A model generated the notes under the pieces. That model ran no database searches. It was given only the letters and a program-made list of their open reading frames with translations, and was not told the origin of the DNA. A program made the position numbers and the translations under genes. A stretch of 59,318 bases of DNA from Streptomyces griseicoloratus. GTDB taxonomy: Bacteria; Actinomycetota; Actinomycetes; Streptomycetales; Streptomycetaceae. The DNA is taken from contig NZ_JACVQF010000213.1 of assembly GCF_014534645.1 (NCBI RefSeq), forward strand, positions 1 through 59,318, given 5' to 3'. Positions 42,776-54,896 of the stretch are shown piece by piece. The stretch's first letter is position 1; every line of letters starts with the position of its first letter.

Positions 42776-43623
42776 CGAAGCCCGCCACAACCACGCCCGG
42801 CGGCGTCGGGGGCGGGCCGCGGCGCACCCGCCTCCGCCGCGGCACCCGCGCGGTGCCGGTGCCCCTGCTGCTGCCCGCCCTGGCCGGCCTGGCCTTCCTG
42901 CTGCTGCCGCTGGTCTCCCTGCTCGTCCGGGCCCCCTGGCGGGACCTGCCCGAGCAGCTGGCCAGTGCCGAGGTCTGGCAGGCGCTCAGGCTGTCGCTGG
43001 TGTGCGCGACGTCGGCGACCCTGCTGAGCCTGCTCGTCGGCGTTCCGCTGGCCTGGCTGCTGGCCCGCACCGAGTTCCCCGGCCGCGGCCTGGTGCGCGC
43101 CCTGGTGACGCTGCCGCTCGTCCTGCCCCCTGTCGTGGGCGGCGTCGCGCTCCTGCTCGCCTTCGGCCGCAACGGTGTCGTCGGGCAGTGGCTGGACTCC
43201 TGGTTCGGGATCACGCTGCCGTTCACCACCACGGGCGTCGTCCTCGCGGAGACGTTCGTCGCGATGCCGTTCCTGGTCATCAGCGTCGAGGGCACGCTGC
43301 GGGCCGCCGACCCCCGGTACGAGGAGGCGGCCACGACGCTGGGTGCCTCGCGGTTCACCGCGTTCCGTCGCGTCACGCTGCCGCTGATCGCGCCGGGCGT
43401 CGCGGCGGGCGCCGTCCTGGCGTGGGCCCGGGCGCTGGGCGAGTTCGGGGCGACGATCACGTTCGCCGGCAACTTCCCGGGCCGTACGCAGACCATGCCG
43501 CTCGCGGTCTACCTCGCCCTGCAGTACGACCCGGCGGCGGCGATCGCCCTCAGCCTGGTGCTGCTGGCCGTCTCCATCGCCGTACTGGCCGGTCTGCGGG
43601 ACCGGTGGATGACGGCCTCCTAG
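42772..43623 (+). CDS. modB: Molybdate ABC permease
   Basis: 283 aa, about 6 helices. Classic ModB: LRLSLVCATSATLLSLLVGVPLAWLLART, the EAA-loop YEEAATTLGASRFTAFRRVTLPLIAPGVAAG, and ARALGEFGATITFAGNFPGRTQTMPLAVY. The GTG start overlaps the modA stop (GTGA). An Arg-rich N-terminal tail precedes the first helix. Confidence 0.96.
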   Translation: MTKPATTTPGGVGGGPRRTRLRRGTRAVPVPLLLPALAGLAFLLLPLVSLLVRAPWRDLPEQLASAEVWQALRLSLVCATSATLLSLLVGVPLAWLLARTEFPGRGLVRALVTLPLVLPPVVGGVALLLAFGRNGVVGQWLDSWFGITLPFTTTGVVLAETFVAMPFLVISVEGTLRAADPRYEEAATTLGASRFTAFRRVTLPLIAPGVAAGAVLAWARALGEFGATITFAGNFPGRTQTMPLAVYLALQYDPAAAIALSLVLLAVSIAVLAGLRDRWMTAS

Positions 43624-43696
43624 ACCCGTACCGAGACCCGGCACCGACGGCCTTCCCGGAGCCGCCCCGAGACACGATTGGGTGGACGATCCCCAG

Positions 43697-44788
<1,092 letters not shown>

Positions 44789-44816
44789 ACCCCCTCCCGC
44801 ACTACGGTGAGGGGCC

Positions 44817-45251
44817 ATGACCCTGAGCATCCGCAACCAGCTTCCCGGCACCGTCACCGAGGTGCACCCCGGCGAAGTCATGGCGACCGTGAAAGTCCGG
44901 CTGACGGGCGGCCAGGAACTCACGGCGGCCATCACCCTGGAGGCCGTCGAGGAACTCGGCCTCGCCCCGGGCTCCCCGGTGAGCGCGCTGGTGAAGTCGA
45001 CGGAGGTCTCGCTCGCCACCGGCCGGATCGAGGGCCTGTCGATCCGCAACCAGCTGCCCGGCACGATCACCCGCCTCACGCTCGGCGAGGCCATGGCGAT
45101 CGTCAAGGTCACCGTGGACGGCGGCGATCTCACCGCCGCGATCACCAAGGACGCGGCCGGCGACCTGGGCATCTTCGTGGGCTCCGACGTGGTCGCCCTG
45201 ATCAAGTCGACCGAGGTCGCGCTGGCCACGGCCCCGCACCAGGTGCCGTGA
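44817..45251 (+). CDS. Tandem Mop molybdopterin/molybdate-binding protein
   Basis: 144 aa made of two Mop (TOBE) domains: residues 1-70 and 72-140, each starting SIRNQLPGT and ending KSTEV. Such di-Mop proteins bind about eight molybdate ions per oligomer and may serve as storage or buffering. Directly follows modC by 28 bp, completing the molybdate unit. Confidence 0.94.
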   Translation: MTLSIRNQLPGTVTEVHPGEVMATVKVRLTGGQELTAAITLEAVEELGLAPGSPVSALVKSTEVSLATGRIEGLSIRNQLPGTITRLTLGEAMAIVKVTVDGGDLTAAITKDAAGDLGIFVGSDVVALIKSTEVALATAPHQVP

Positions 45252-45264
45252 CCACAAACCCGAA

Positions 45265-45294
45265 GGCCCCGCCCGGAACAACCCGGGCGGGGCC
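45265..45294. terminator. Bidirectional terminator (mop/gcvP)
   Basis: Perfect 12-bp stem GGCCCCGCCCGG / CCGGGCGGGGCC, loop AACAAC, between the convergent mop and gcvP genes. Confidence 0.85.
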
Positions 45295-45312
45295 TGGAGA
45301 GCGTCGGCCCGC

Positions 45313-48198
<2,886 letters not shown>

Positions 48199-48263
48199 TG
48201 CGGAGGCCTCCTGGTCTGACGCGACCTGTGAGGGGCACCACGGCGCGGGTACCCGGACGGCCT

Positions 48264-48467
48264 CCCCCTCTGTCATCTCGACCTGAGAGCTTCACCGGAG
48301 CGCCCGAGGGCTTTCCGGCTTTCACCGTCGGTGAGAGCGGAAGCCGTCGACACCCGCCCTGCTTTCCAGAGTGACCTCGTCCGTGCGGTACGTGGGCCTG
48401 AGAGATTCCGGGGAGGATTTGCTCCTTCGGCGCCTCCGATGGTGTCTGGAGGACTCTCCCGCACGGG
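48264..48467 (-). ncRNA. Tandem glycine riboswitch
   Basis: On the minus strand the leader shows two aptamers: the first from about 48467 to 48378 (GGGAGAGTCC at its start, GCCGAAGGAGCAA, ATCTCTCAGGCCC), the second to about 48264 (CTCTGGAAAGC, TCACCGACGGTGAAAG, GCTCTCAGGTCGAGATGACAGAGG). These are the conserved glycine-aptamer elements. About 65 nt of expression platform precede gcvP. Glycine binding is expected to turn gcvP on. Confidence 0.93.
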
Positions 48468-48600
48468 GTCAGCAGCCGCTTGTCAGCGTACCAGCGAGGT
48501 CAACGGCCGGACTTCGAGTGGCCGCGGGCCCGGATGTGCTCTTTTGTAGTACTTACGGATGATTGACCGGGGTGGTTTGCGACCAAGTGGAGGGCCCGTG

Positions 48601-48969
48601 CGTACCGACATCGATCCACGCAACCTGATCGGCCGCAAGGCGTTCGACCGCAACGGCACCAAGATCGGCACCATCGACGAGGTCTACCTCGACGACGCCA
48701 CCGGTGTGCCCGAGTGGGCGGCCATACGCACCGGGCTGTTCAGCAGGGACGCGTTCGTCCCCCTGGAGCCCAGCGAACTGGTCGACGGCGCCCTGCGGGT
48801 GCCCTTCGACCGGGCCCTGATCAAGGAGGCCCCCGACTTCGGCGTCGGCCGCCATCTCTCACCGGAACAGGAACTGCAGCTCTACCACCACTACGGCCTC
48901 GACGTGGCCGCCCCTCCCCCGCTGCCCGACCGCGACTTCGGCAAGCTGGCCGGCAAGGACGACAGCTGA
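48601..48969 (+). CDS. PRC-barrel domain protein
   Basis: 122 aa. The PRC barrel spans residues 8-75 (LIGRKAFDRNGTKIGTIDEVYLDDATGVPEWAAIRTG). A short C-terminal tail has LSPEQELQLYHHYGLD. GTG start with GGAGG upstream. PRC-barrel proteins of actinobacteria are of unknown function, some in stress response or RNA processing. It is divergent from gcvP, downstream of the riboswitch-promoter side. Confidence 0.9.
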   Translation, partial: RTDIDPRNLIGRKAFDRNGTKIGTIDEVYLDDATGVPEWAAIRTGLFSRDAFVPLEPSELVDGALRVPFDRALIKEAPDFGVGRHLSPEQELQLYHHYGLDVAAPPPLPDRDFGKLAGKDDS

Positions 48970-49014
48970 CCGCCCGCTGCGGCTCCCCGGCGTCGCCCGG
49001 CCCGGTCGCGGGCG

Positions 49015-50436
49015 CTACCCCGGTCGCGACGTCACCTCCGCCGGACCGACCGGCCCCCCGGCGTCGGGAGCCCCTTGGCCGGCGTCCCCGGGTCTTCGCG
49101 GCCCAGCCGGCACCAGCGGCAGCGGATCGGCCGGTTCCAGGTCCGGGTCGTCGACGGGGAAGGTCCGCACCCGGCCCGGCGCCGAGCCGGGCGTCTCGAA
49201 CCGCACGGTGACCCGGCCCAGGCCGCTGCCCTGCACCCATCCGTGCCCGTAATCCGCGTGCCGCACGTCGTGCCCCGACGGCCACCGGCGCTCGGCGGGC
49301 GGCTCCTGCCGCTCCTCGACGGGCTCGGCATCGGGCTCCTCCGCGTGCTCGTCGGCCCGCTCCCCCGCCGCCTGGGCGAACAGGTCCTCCTGCGTGTAGT
49401 CGGCGAGACCGCTGACGCCCACGCCGAGCAGCCGCACGCCGCCCGTGGTGTCCACCGAGTCCAGCAGCCGGGCCGCCGCCTCCCGCACCACCGCCGGGTC
49501 GTCCGTGGGCCCGCGCAGCGTCTCCGAGCGCGTCAGCGTGGAGAAGTCGTACCGCCGCACCTTGAGCACGATGGTCCGCCCGGACAGCCCGGAGCCGCGC
49601 AGCCGCCGCACACACCGGTCGGCCAGCCGCCGCACCTCCACGCCCACCCGCACCCGGTCGTGGATGTCCACGTCATAGGTGTCCTCGACCGACACCGACT
49701 TGGCCTCCCGCTCGGCCACCACGGGCCGCTCGTCACGGGCCAGGGCCATGGCGTACAGCGCGTGCCCGTGGGCCTTGCCCAGGAGCCGCACGAGTTCGTC
49801 CTCGCCCGCCTCGGCGAGCTCGCCCACCGTGGTGATGCCGGCCCGCCGCAGATGGTCCCCCGTCGCCGGGCCGACCCCGGGCAGCGTCCGGACCGGCATC
49901 GGCGCGAGCAGATCCCGCTCCGTCCCCGGCGGGATCAGCACCAGCCCGTCGGGCTTGGCCTCCTCCGAGGCGATCTTGGCGAGCATCTTGGAGGCGGCCA
50001 GCCCCACCGAGCCGGTGAGTCCGGTGACCGCCCGGATGTCCGCGCGCAGCTTCGTCCCGGCCAGCCGGGCCGACTCCGCGTCCCAGGCCGCCCCACCGGC
50101 CTCCAGGTCCACGAACGCCTCGTCCAGGCTGAGCGGCTCCACCAGCGGCGACAGCGCCCCCAGCAGCCGCATCACCTGCTCGCTGATCGACCGGTAGAAC
50201 CCGAAGCGCGGAACGAGATAGGCGGCGTTGGGCGCCAGCCGCCGGGCCTGCCCCATCGGCATGGCGGAGTGAACGCCGAAGACCCGCGCCTCGTACGAGG
50301 CTGTGGCCACCACGCCGCGCGGCCCGAGCCCGCCCACCACGACGGCCTTTCCGCGCAGACTCGGCTTGGACGCCTGCTCCACCGAGGCGAAGAAGGCATC
50401 CATGTCGAGATGCAGGATCGTGGGCGCGGTTCTCAC
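49015..50436 (-). CDS. dinB: DNA polymerase IV
   Basis: 473 aa Y-family translesion polymerase. Catalytic acidic residues in LHLDMDAFFASVEQ and SLDEAFVDL; little-finger region VRRLRGSGLSGRTIVLKVRRYDF; a beta-clamp-binding QEDLF follows at about residue 348. The C-terminal 120 residues are an actinobacterial extension with SGHDVRHADYGHGWVQGSGLGRVTVRFET. Adjacent to merR, 53 bp away. Confidence 0.95.
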   Translation of the reverse strand: MRTAPTILHLDMDAFFASVEQASKPSLRGKAVVVGGLGPRGVVATASYEARVFGVHSAMPMGQARRLAPNAAYLVPRFGFYRSISEQVMRLLGALSPLVEPLSLDEAFVDLEAGGAAWDAESARLAGTKLRADIRAVTGLTGSVGLAASKMLAKIASEEAKPDGLVLIPPGTERDLLAPMPVRTLPGVGPATGDHLRRAGITTVGELAEAGEDELVRLLGKAHGHALYAMALARDERPVVAEREAKSVSVEDTYDVDIHDRVRVGVEVRRLADRCVRRLRGSGLSGRTIVLKVRRYDFSTLTRSETLRGPTDDPAVVREAAARLLDSVDTTGGVRLLGVGVSGLADYTQEDLFAQAAGERADEHAEEPDAEPVEERQEPPAERRWPSGHDVRHADYGHGWVQGSGLGRVTVRFETPGSAPGRVRTFPVDDPDLEPADPLPLVPAGPRRPGDAGQGAPDAGGPVGPAEVTSRPG

Positions 50437-50489
50437 ATCTCCGATGCTGCCCTACGCCACTGACAACGCCCTGTCCGCGGGCCGCTTCC

Positions 50490-51173
50490 TCAGACCGCCC
50501 GGTTCCGGCGTCGCGCGAGTTCGTCCGCCGGGTTGTGCCCGACCAGGGTCTCGCCCGTGTCGATCCGCTCCCCGTGCAGCTGCGACAGCGCGCTCTCGAC
50601 GTCCCGCCACACCACGCCGACGGCGATCCCGAAGATGCCCTGCCCGCCCTGGAGCAGGGCGTGGACCTCGTCGGGCGAGGTGCACTCGTAGACCGTGGCG
50701 CCGTCGCTCATCAGCGTCATCCGCTCCAGGTCGCAAAAGCCACGCTCCCTGAGGTGCTGGACGGCGGTCCGGATGTTCTGCAGCGACACGCCCGTGTCGA
50801 GGAACCGCTTGACGATCTTCAGGACGACGACGTCCCGGAAACTGTAGAGACGCTGGGTGCCCGACCCGTGGGCGGGCCGCACACTGGGCTCCACCAGCCC
50901 GGTGCGGGCCCAGTAGTCCAGCTGCCGGTAGGTGATGCCGGCGGCCGCGCAGGCCGTCGGGCCGCGATAGCCGATCTGCTCGGACGCCATGGACGTCACC
51001 CCTCCGCTGCTCGGCACGGCCGTCGGACGCTGCGGAGCGTGATCGGTCGCGCTGCCGTGATGGGGGTACCCTCCGCTCGAGCGGAGCCGAGAGCGAGGGG
51101 AAGGGTACGGACCGCTCGCCCCGGGGGTGCTCCGGGGTCCACCCCCGGTCGTACCGTCGCCGCTGATTCTCAC
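50490..51173 (-). CDS. MerR family regulator
   Basis: 227 aa from the GTG at 51173, preceded by GGAGGTCGGC. Residues 1-61 form a Pro/Ser/Gly-rich, variable leader encoded partly by a palindromic repeat; the MerR domain starts at MASEQIGYRGPTACAAAGITYRQLDYWARTGLVEPS, followed by the coiled-coil GVSLQNIRTAVQHLRERG and a ligand domain. An ATG at 50990, with GGAGGGG upstream, would give a shorter 166-aa form. It corresponds to Rv1830-type proteins in the conserved cluster. Confidence 0.88.
   Translation of the reverse strand: MRISGDGTTGGGPRSTPGASGPYPSPRSRLRSSGGYPHHGSATDHAPQRPTAVPSSGGVTSMASEQIGYRGPTACAAAGITYRQLDYWARTGLVEPSVRPAHGSGTQRLYSFRDVVVLKIVKRFLDTGVSLQNIRTAVQHLRERGFCDLERMTLMSDGATVYECTSPDEVHALLQGGQGIFGIAVGVVWRDVESALSQLHGERIDTGETLVGHNPADELARRRNRAV
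51066..51106. repeat. Streptomyces-type palindromic repeat inside merR 5' coding region
   Basis: GTACCCTCCGCTCGAGCGGAG with the perfect 16-bp palindrome CTCCGCTCGAGCGGAG at 51071-51086, followed by CCGAGAGCGAGGGG. It is similar to a family of short intergenic repeats common in Streptomyces genomes. It encodes part of the variable MerR leader. Confidence 0.7.
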
Positions 51174-51366
51174 GCCGACCTCCGTCCTTGACCTGCCTCC
51201 TCGACGGTAGGCAGTCACCAAGGGTGCGTCAACGATCGCCACACTCGGCACGCCGAGTGATAATCACCCTACGAGTGGTTTCCCGTACCCAACCGCGGGG
51301 AAAGGCTAGCCGAATGTGTCCGGAGCCGGCCGTGCGGCGCTCCCGTCCGCCCTCGGCCCGCGCGCG

Positions 51367-51840
51367 TCACTGGTTGCTGCTGCCGAAGTCCTCCGGCGAG
51401 ATCTGGTCCAGGAACTCGCGGAACTTCTCCACCTCGTCCTCCTGCTCGTCCGGGATGGCGATACCCGCGTCGTCGAGCACCGTGTCGCTGCCGAAGATCG
51501 GCGTCCCGGTGCGCAGCGCGAGCGCTATGGCGTCGGACGGCCGTGCGCTCACCTCGACTCCGCTGGCGAAGACCAGCTCCGCGTAGAAAACCCCCTCACG
51601 CAGGTCCGTGATGCGTACCTCGGTGAGCTCCTGGCCGACGGCTTCCAGCACGTCCTTGAACAGATCATGGGTCAGCGGCCGTGCGGGAGCCATGCCCTGC
51701 TGGGCGAAGGCGATCGCCGTCGCCTCCCCCGGACCGATCCAGATGGGGAGGTAACGGTCGCCTCCCACTTCACGCAGCAGCACGATCGGTTGGTTGGAGG
51801 GCATTTCGACCCGGACACCTACGACATCGAGCTCGTTCAC
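51367..51840 (-). CDS. Bifunctional nuclease (BFN) domain protein
   Basis: 157 aa. DUF151 fold: MNELDVVGVRVEMPSNQPIV then LPIWIGPGEATAIAFAQQG, AELVFASGVEVSARPSDAIALALRTGTPIFGS, and an acidic C-terminus. The plant homologue has nuclease activity; the bacterial role is unknown. Conserved between merR and ftsR in actinobacteria. GTG start with an adjacent -10 and no ribosome binding site, so probably leaderless. Confidence 0.92.
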   Translation of the reverse strand: MNELDVVGVRVEMPSNQPIVLLREVGGDRYLPIWIGPGEATAIAFAQQGMAPARPLTHDLFKDVLEAVGQELTEVRITDLREGVFYAELVFASGVEVSARPSDAIALALRTGTPIFGSDTVLDDAGIAIPDEQEDEVEKFREFLDQISPEDFGSSNQ

Positions 51841-51846
51841 ACAGCA

Positions 51847-51852
51847 ACCCTA
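51847..51852 (-). promoter_or_regulatory. -10 of the leaderless BFN gene
   Basis: TAGGGT on the minus strand, 6 nt upstream of the GTG at 51840. Confidence 0.45.
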
Positions 51853-51923
51853 GGCGCTGCCCGGGACCTTTGGGTAGTCGGGCCGGGATCGGGGGGCGAT
51901 CCGGGGCCCGCGAATCCGCCGTT

Positions 51924-52661
51924 TCAGGGCAGGCGCACCCCGAGAGCGGTCTGCACGAGGGCCGCGTGCAGTCTCACCGCGAGTCCCGCCAGCTCCTTCG
52001 TGCGGGCCTCCGCATGCGCCCTGGTCTGCGGGTTCCGATGGCGCTTCAGCGGGGCGACCACCTGGTCCACCAGCCCGGCCTCCCGGTCGGCGGCGGCCTT
52101 CATCACCCGCAGGTGTCGCGGCTCGATCCCGAATCGCCCCAGCTGGACCACGAGCGAGGCGACCGTCACGGCCTCCGCGTCGTAGGCCCCGTCGGCCAGC
52201 GGAGTGATGAGCCCGTACGACTCCCACTCCTTCAGCTCCTCGTCCCCGATCCCGGCGGCGACGAGCAGCTCGTCCCGGCCGATCCGGGCCGGCGTGGGCC
52301 CCTCGGGGGGCTCCGGGACGGCCTCCGCGTCCCGCTGCCGGCCCAGCGTGGGCAGCCGCGCCGGCTCACCGCGCTCCATGGCGTCCAGATGCTCGCGGAT
52401 CACCTTGAGCGGCAGATAGTGGTCCCGCTGCATACGCAGCACATGACCGAGGCGCTCGACGTCGTGCGCACTGAACTTGCGGTACCCGGCCGGGGTCCGC
52501 TGCGGCTCGACCAGGCCCTCCGACTCCAGAAAGCGGATCTTGGAGATGGTGATGTCGGGAAACTCGTCCCGCAGCACGTTCAGCACCGTGCCGATGCTCA
52601 TCGGCCCGCTGTCCGTGGCGGCGGTGCCGTGCCCGGCACCGCCGCTCGGTGTTTGAAGCAT
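51924..52661 (-). CDS. ftsR: MerR-type regulator FtsR homologue
   Basis: 245 aa. MerR HTH (SIGTVLNVLRDEFPDITISKIRFLESEGLVEPQRTPAGYRKFS) after a short disordered N-terminus, dimerisation helix and a C-terminal domain with LRVMKAAADREAGLVDQVVAPLKRHRNP. The position beside garA matches FtsR, an activator of ftsZ in corynebacteria; that function is inferred here. Confidence 0.88.
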   Translation of the reverse strand: MLQTPSGGAGHGTAATDSGPMSIGTVLNVLRDEFPDITISKIRFLESEGLVEPQRTPAGYRKFSAHDVERLGHVLRMQRDHYLPLKVIREHLDAMERGEPARLPTLGRQRDAEAVPEPPEGPTPARIGRDELLVAAGIGDEELKEWESYGLITPLADGAYDAEAVTVASLVVQLGRFGIEPRHLRVMKAAADREAGLVDQVVAPLKRHRNPQTRAHAEARTKELAGLAVRLHAALVQTALGVRLP

Positions 52662-52703
52662 GGACCTTCCCTGTGAGTACCCCCGGACGGAGTGGGGGGA
52701 GGG

Positions 52704-53534
52704 TCAGTAGCCCCGCTGGCTCGCGTAGAAGACCAGCCGGTACTTGCCGATCTGCACCTCGTCACCGTTCGACAGGGCGACCTGGTCGATCCGCTCCCGG
52801 TTGACGTACGTGCCGTTCAGGCTGCCGACGTCGGCCACCGTGAACGAGCCGTCCGGACTGCGGCGGAACTCCACGTGCCGGCGGGAGACCGTCACGTCGT
52901 CCAGGAAGATGTCGCTCTGCGGATGACGCCCCGCAGTGGTCAGCTCGCCATCCAGCAGGAAGCGGCTGCCGGAGTTGGGCCCGCGGCGCACCACCAGGAG
53001 CGCGGAACCCATCGGCAGCGCGTCCACGGCCGCCTGTGCCTCGGGAGACAGCGCCGGGATCGCCGTCTGACCGGTGGTCTCGGCGTCGTACGCCTCCAGC
53101 CCGGAGATGGAGATCGTGGAGGTCGTCTCCGAGGAGCGCTCCGGGACCACTCCGGGCCGCAACGGGGCGCCGCAGTTCGAGCAGAAGCGGCTGTTCTCCG
53201 CGTTGCGGTTACCGCACCTCGTACACACCAGGGCCGACATGGACGGATCCTCCTGCCGCGGCTGCCCCGCCGGGGCGTTCGACGCGTACGGACCGGGGGC
53301 AAACCCTCCACCCGTACCTGAGGTTGACGGTTGGCCGAAACCTATGCCGCCGGACTGCGCAGGGTCAACAGACGCCGCGCCCTGACCTCCGGAAATGTCA
53401 CCGCCCGGACCAGCCACCTGGTCCCGGAACAGCGGGCGCTGGCCTTCTGCGTCAGGCTGCGCGCGGTGGCGAGCGGTCGCGTTGTCGCGGCCCTCTCGCG
53501 CGCTCTTGCCGAACAACTTCGCAAACAACTTCAC
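52704..53534 (-). CDS. garA: FHA domain protein GarA/OdhI-like
   Basis: 276 aa from the GTG at 53534 (GGGGAATCG upstream). N-terminal disordered Gly/Ser-rich region, then a zinc-ribbon CTRCGNRNAENSRFCSNCG, then the phosphorylation motif SETTSTIS typical of GarA/OdhI, and the FHA domain (GRHPQSDIFLDDVTVSRRHVEFRRS with the phosphothreonine-binding Arg and Ser). GarA is switched by Ser/Thr kinases and controls 2-oxoglutarate metabolism. The extra zinc ribbon and linker are longer than in mycobacteria. Confidence 0.9.
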   Translation of the reverse strand: MKLFAKLFGKSAREGRDNATARHRAQPDAEGQRPLFRDQVAGPGGDISGGQGAASVDPAQSGGIGFGQPSTSGTGGGFAPGPYASNAPAGQPRQEDPSMSALVCTRCGNRNAENSRFCSNCGAPLRPGVVPERSSETTSTISISGLEAYDAETTGQTAIPALSPEAQAAVDALPMGSALLVVRRGPNSGSRFLLDGELTTAGRHPQSDIFLDDVTVSRRHVEFRRSPDGSFTVADVGSLNGTYVNRERIDQVALSNGDEVQIGKYRLVFYASQRGY

Positions 53535-53724
53535 GGGCGATTCCCCTTGACCGAAACAGACCCGCCCGTGGGGCAGGACGAACCCTGACTGACCGTACTG
53601 GCCGACTCGGACACCTTCACAACGTCCGTCTCCACCAGACAGTTTCCACCACGCACCGCCCAATCGGTGCGCCGACCCCCCGCAACCTCATGCCCTCGCC
53701 GGATGTCCTCCATGCACCCCCGGT

Positions 53725-54567
53725 TCACCGGGAGGACGACCGAGCGTAGTCAGGCCGCTTCACCGCTCGCAAGGCATCCACGACGATCTTGCTCGACCTC
53801 TCAACAGTAACGGTGGCCTGTTCCTTCTCCAGAGTCTGCACCACGCCTCCCGGGATGTTGAGCGCCGGTTCGAGATCCTGCGGTTTGCCGATGACCTGGA
53901 AACGATAGGGCGCGTTGATCTTGTTCCCGTCGACGCTCACACTCTTGCCGGAGTCCGTGAGGTACGTGCCCGCCACGACCCGTACGCCGTTCACCTGGAT
54001 CGCCTCCGCGCCGGCGGCACGCAGTTCCTGGATCGCGTCGAGCAGCATGTCCGCCTCGACCGTCCCCTTCGTGTCCTCGATCGTCATCGTGATGCCGGGC
54101 CCCTGCGCGGCCACCGTGCCCGCCAGGATGCCGAGTTGCCGCTCCTTCTCGACCGTCTGCCTGCGGGCCTCCTCGGCCTGGTCGGAGCTGTTCTCCAGCT
54201 CGTCGCGCTGCTTCTCCAGACCCTGCTTCTCGTCCTCAAGACGCTGAGTACGGTCGTCCAGTTCATCGAGGATGCGCACGAGATCCTCCTGGCGGGCGCC
54301 ACGCAGCGCGCTGTCGCTGTCGCTGTTCGACGCCACCTGGACCGCCAGCCCGAAGCCGAGCCCGAACAGCAGCAGCGCGACGGTGAGTTGGGCCCGGGTG
54401 ACGCGCGGCGGCCACAGGCCCTTCACCAGTCGCTGCCGGCCGGTCAGCGCGGCCGGCTTCTCCGCCTCGGCGTCCGCCGCGGGAGGCTTCGCCGCCGGCA
54501 CCTCCTCGGGCAGCTCCTCGCGCAAGCTGTTCGCGGGCTTCTGGTCCTGGTCGCTCATCGGCCTCAC
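53725..54567 (-). CDS. DUF881 membrane protein
   Basis: 280 aa. Cytosolic Ala/Glu/Pro-rich tail (residues 1-50), one membrane segment (QLTVALLLFGLGFGLAVQVA), a coiled coil RTQRLEDEKQGLEKQRDELE and the DUF881 domain (GPGITMTIEDTKG, EAIQVNGVRVVAGTYL). GTG at 54567 overlaps the upstream gene stop (GTGA). Extracytoplasmic and of unknown function. Confidence 0.9.
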   Translation of the reverse strand: MRPMSDQDQKPANSLREELPEEVPAAKPPAADAEAEKPAALTGRQRLVKGLWPPRVTRAQLTVALLLFGLGFGLAVQVASNSDSDSALRGARQEDLVRILDELDDRTQRLEDEKQGLEKQRDELENSSDQAEEARRQTVEKERQLGILAGTVAAQGPGITMTIEDTKGTVEADMLLDAIQELRAAGAEAIQVNGVRVVAGTYLTDSGKSVSVDGNKINAPYRFQVIGKPQDLEPALNIPGGVVQTLEKEQATVTVERSSKIVVDALRAVKRPDYARSSSR

Positions 54568-54896
54568 GCCCTGAAGACGTGCCGGCGGATCGCCGCGGCG
54601 TTGGAGAAGATCCGGATGCCGAGGACGACCACGACACCGGTCGACAACTGGGCGCCGACGCCCAGCTTGTCGCCCAGGAACACGATCAGCGCGGCCACGA
54701 CCACGTTCGACAGGAACGAGACCACGAAGACCTTGTCGTCGAAGATGCCGTCGAGCATGGCCCGCAGACCGCCGAACACGGCGTCGAGCGCCGCCACGAC
54801 GGCGATCGGCAAATACGGCTCGACGGCGGCCGGAACCTCGGGCCGGACCAACAGGCCGGCCACGACTCCCACGACGAGGCCCAGTACGGCGATCAC
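54564..54896 (-). CDS. sbp: Small basic protein, DUF1290 (Sbp)
   Basis: 110 aa, about three membrane helices (VIAVLGLVVGVVAGLLV, VEPYLPIAVVAALDAVFGGLRA, VVAALIVFLGDKLGVG). GTG start overlaps the previous gene by four bases, so translational coupling. Resembles Bacillus Sbp; function in membrane organisation inferred. Confidence 0.9.
   Translation of the reverse strand: MIAVLGLVVGVVAGLLVRPEVPAAVEPYLPIAVVAALDAVFGGLRAMLDGIFDDKVFVVSFLSNVVVAALIVFLGDKLGVGAQLSTGVVVVLGIRIFSNAAAIRRHVFRA

Noticed and set aside
48199-48276. 26-codon N-terminal extension of gcvP
   Set aside because: It would start within the riboswitch; the ATG at 48198 has AGGAGG and gives the usual GcvP N-terminus.
53535-53724. Possible gcvH remnant between garA and DUF881
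   Set aside because: 190 bp with no lipoyl-domain motif (no ESVK-like sequence).
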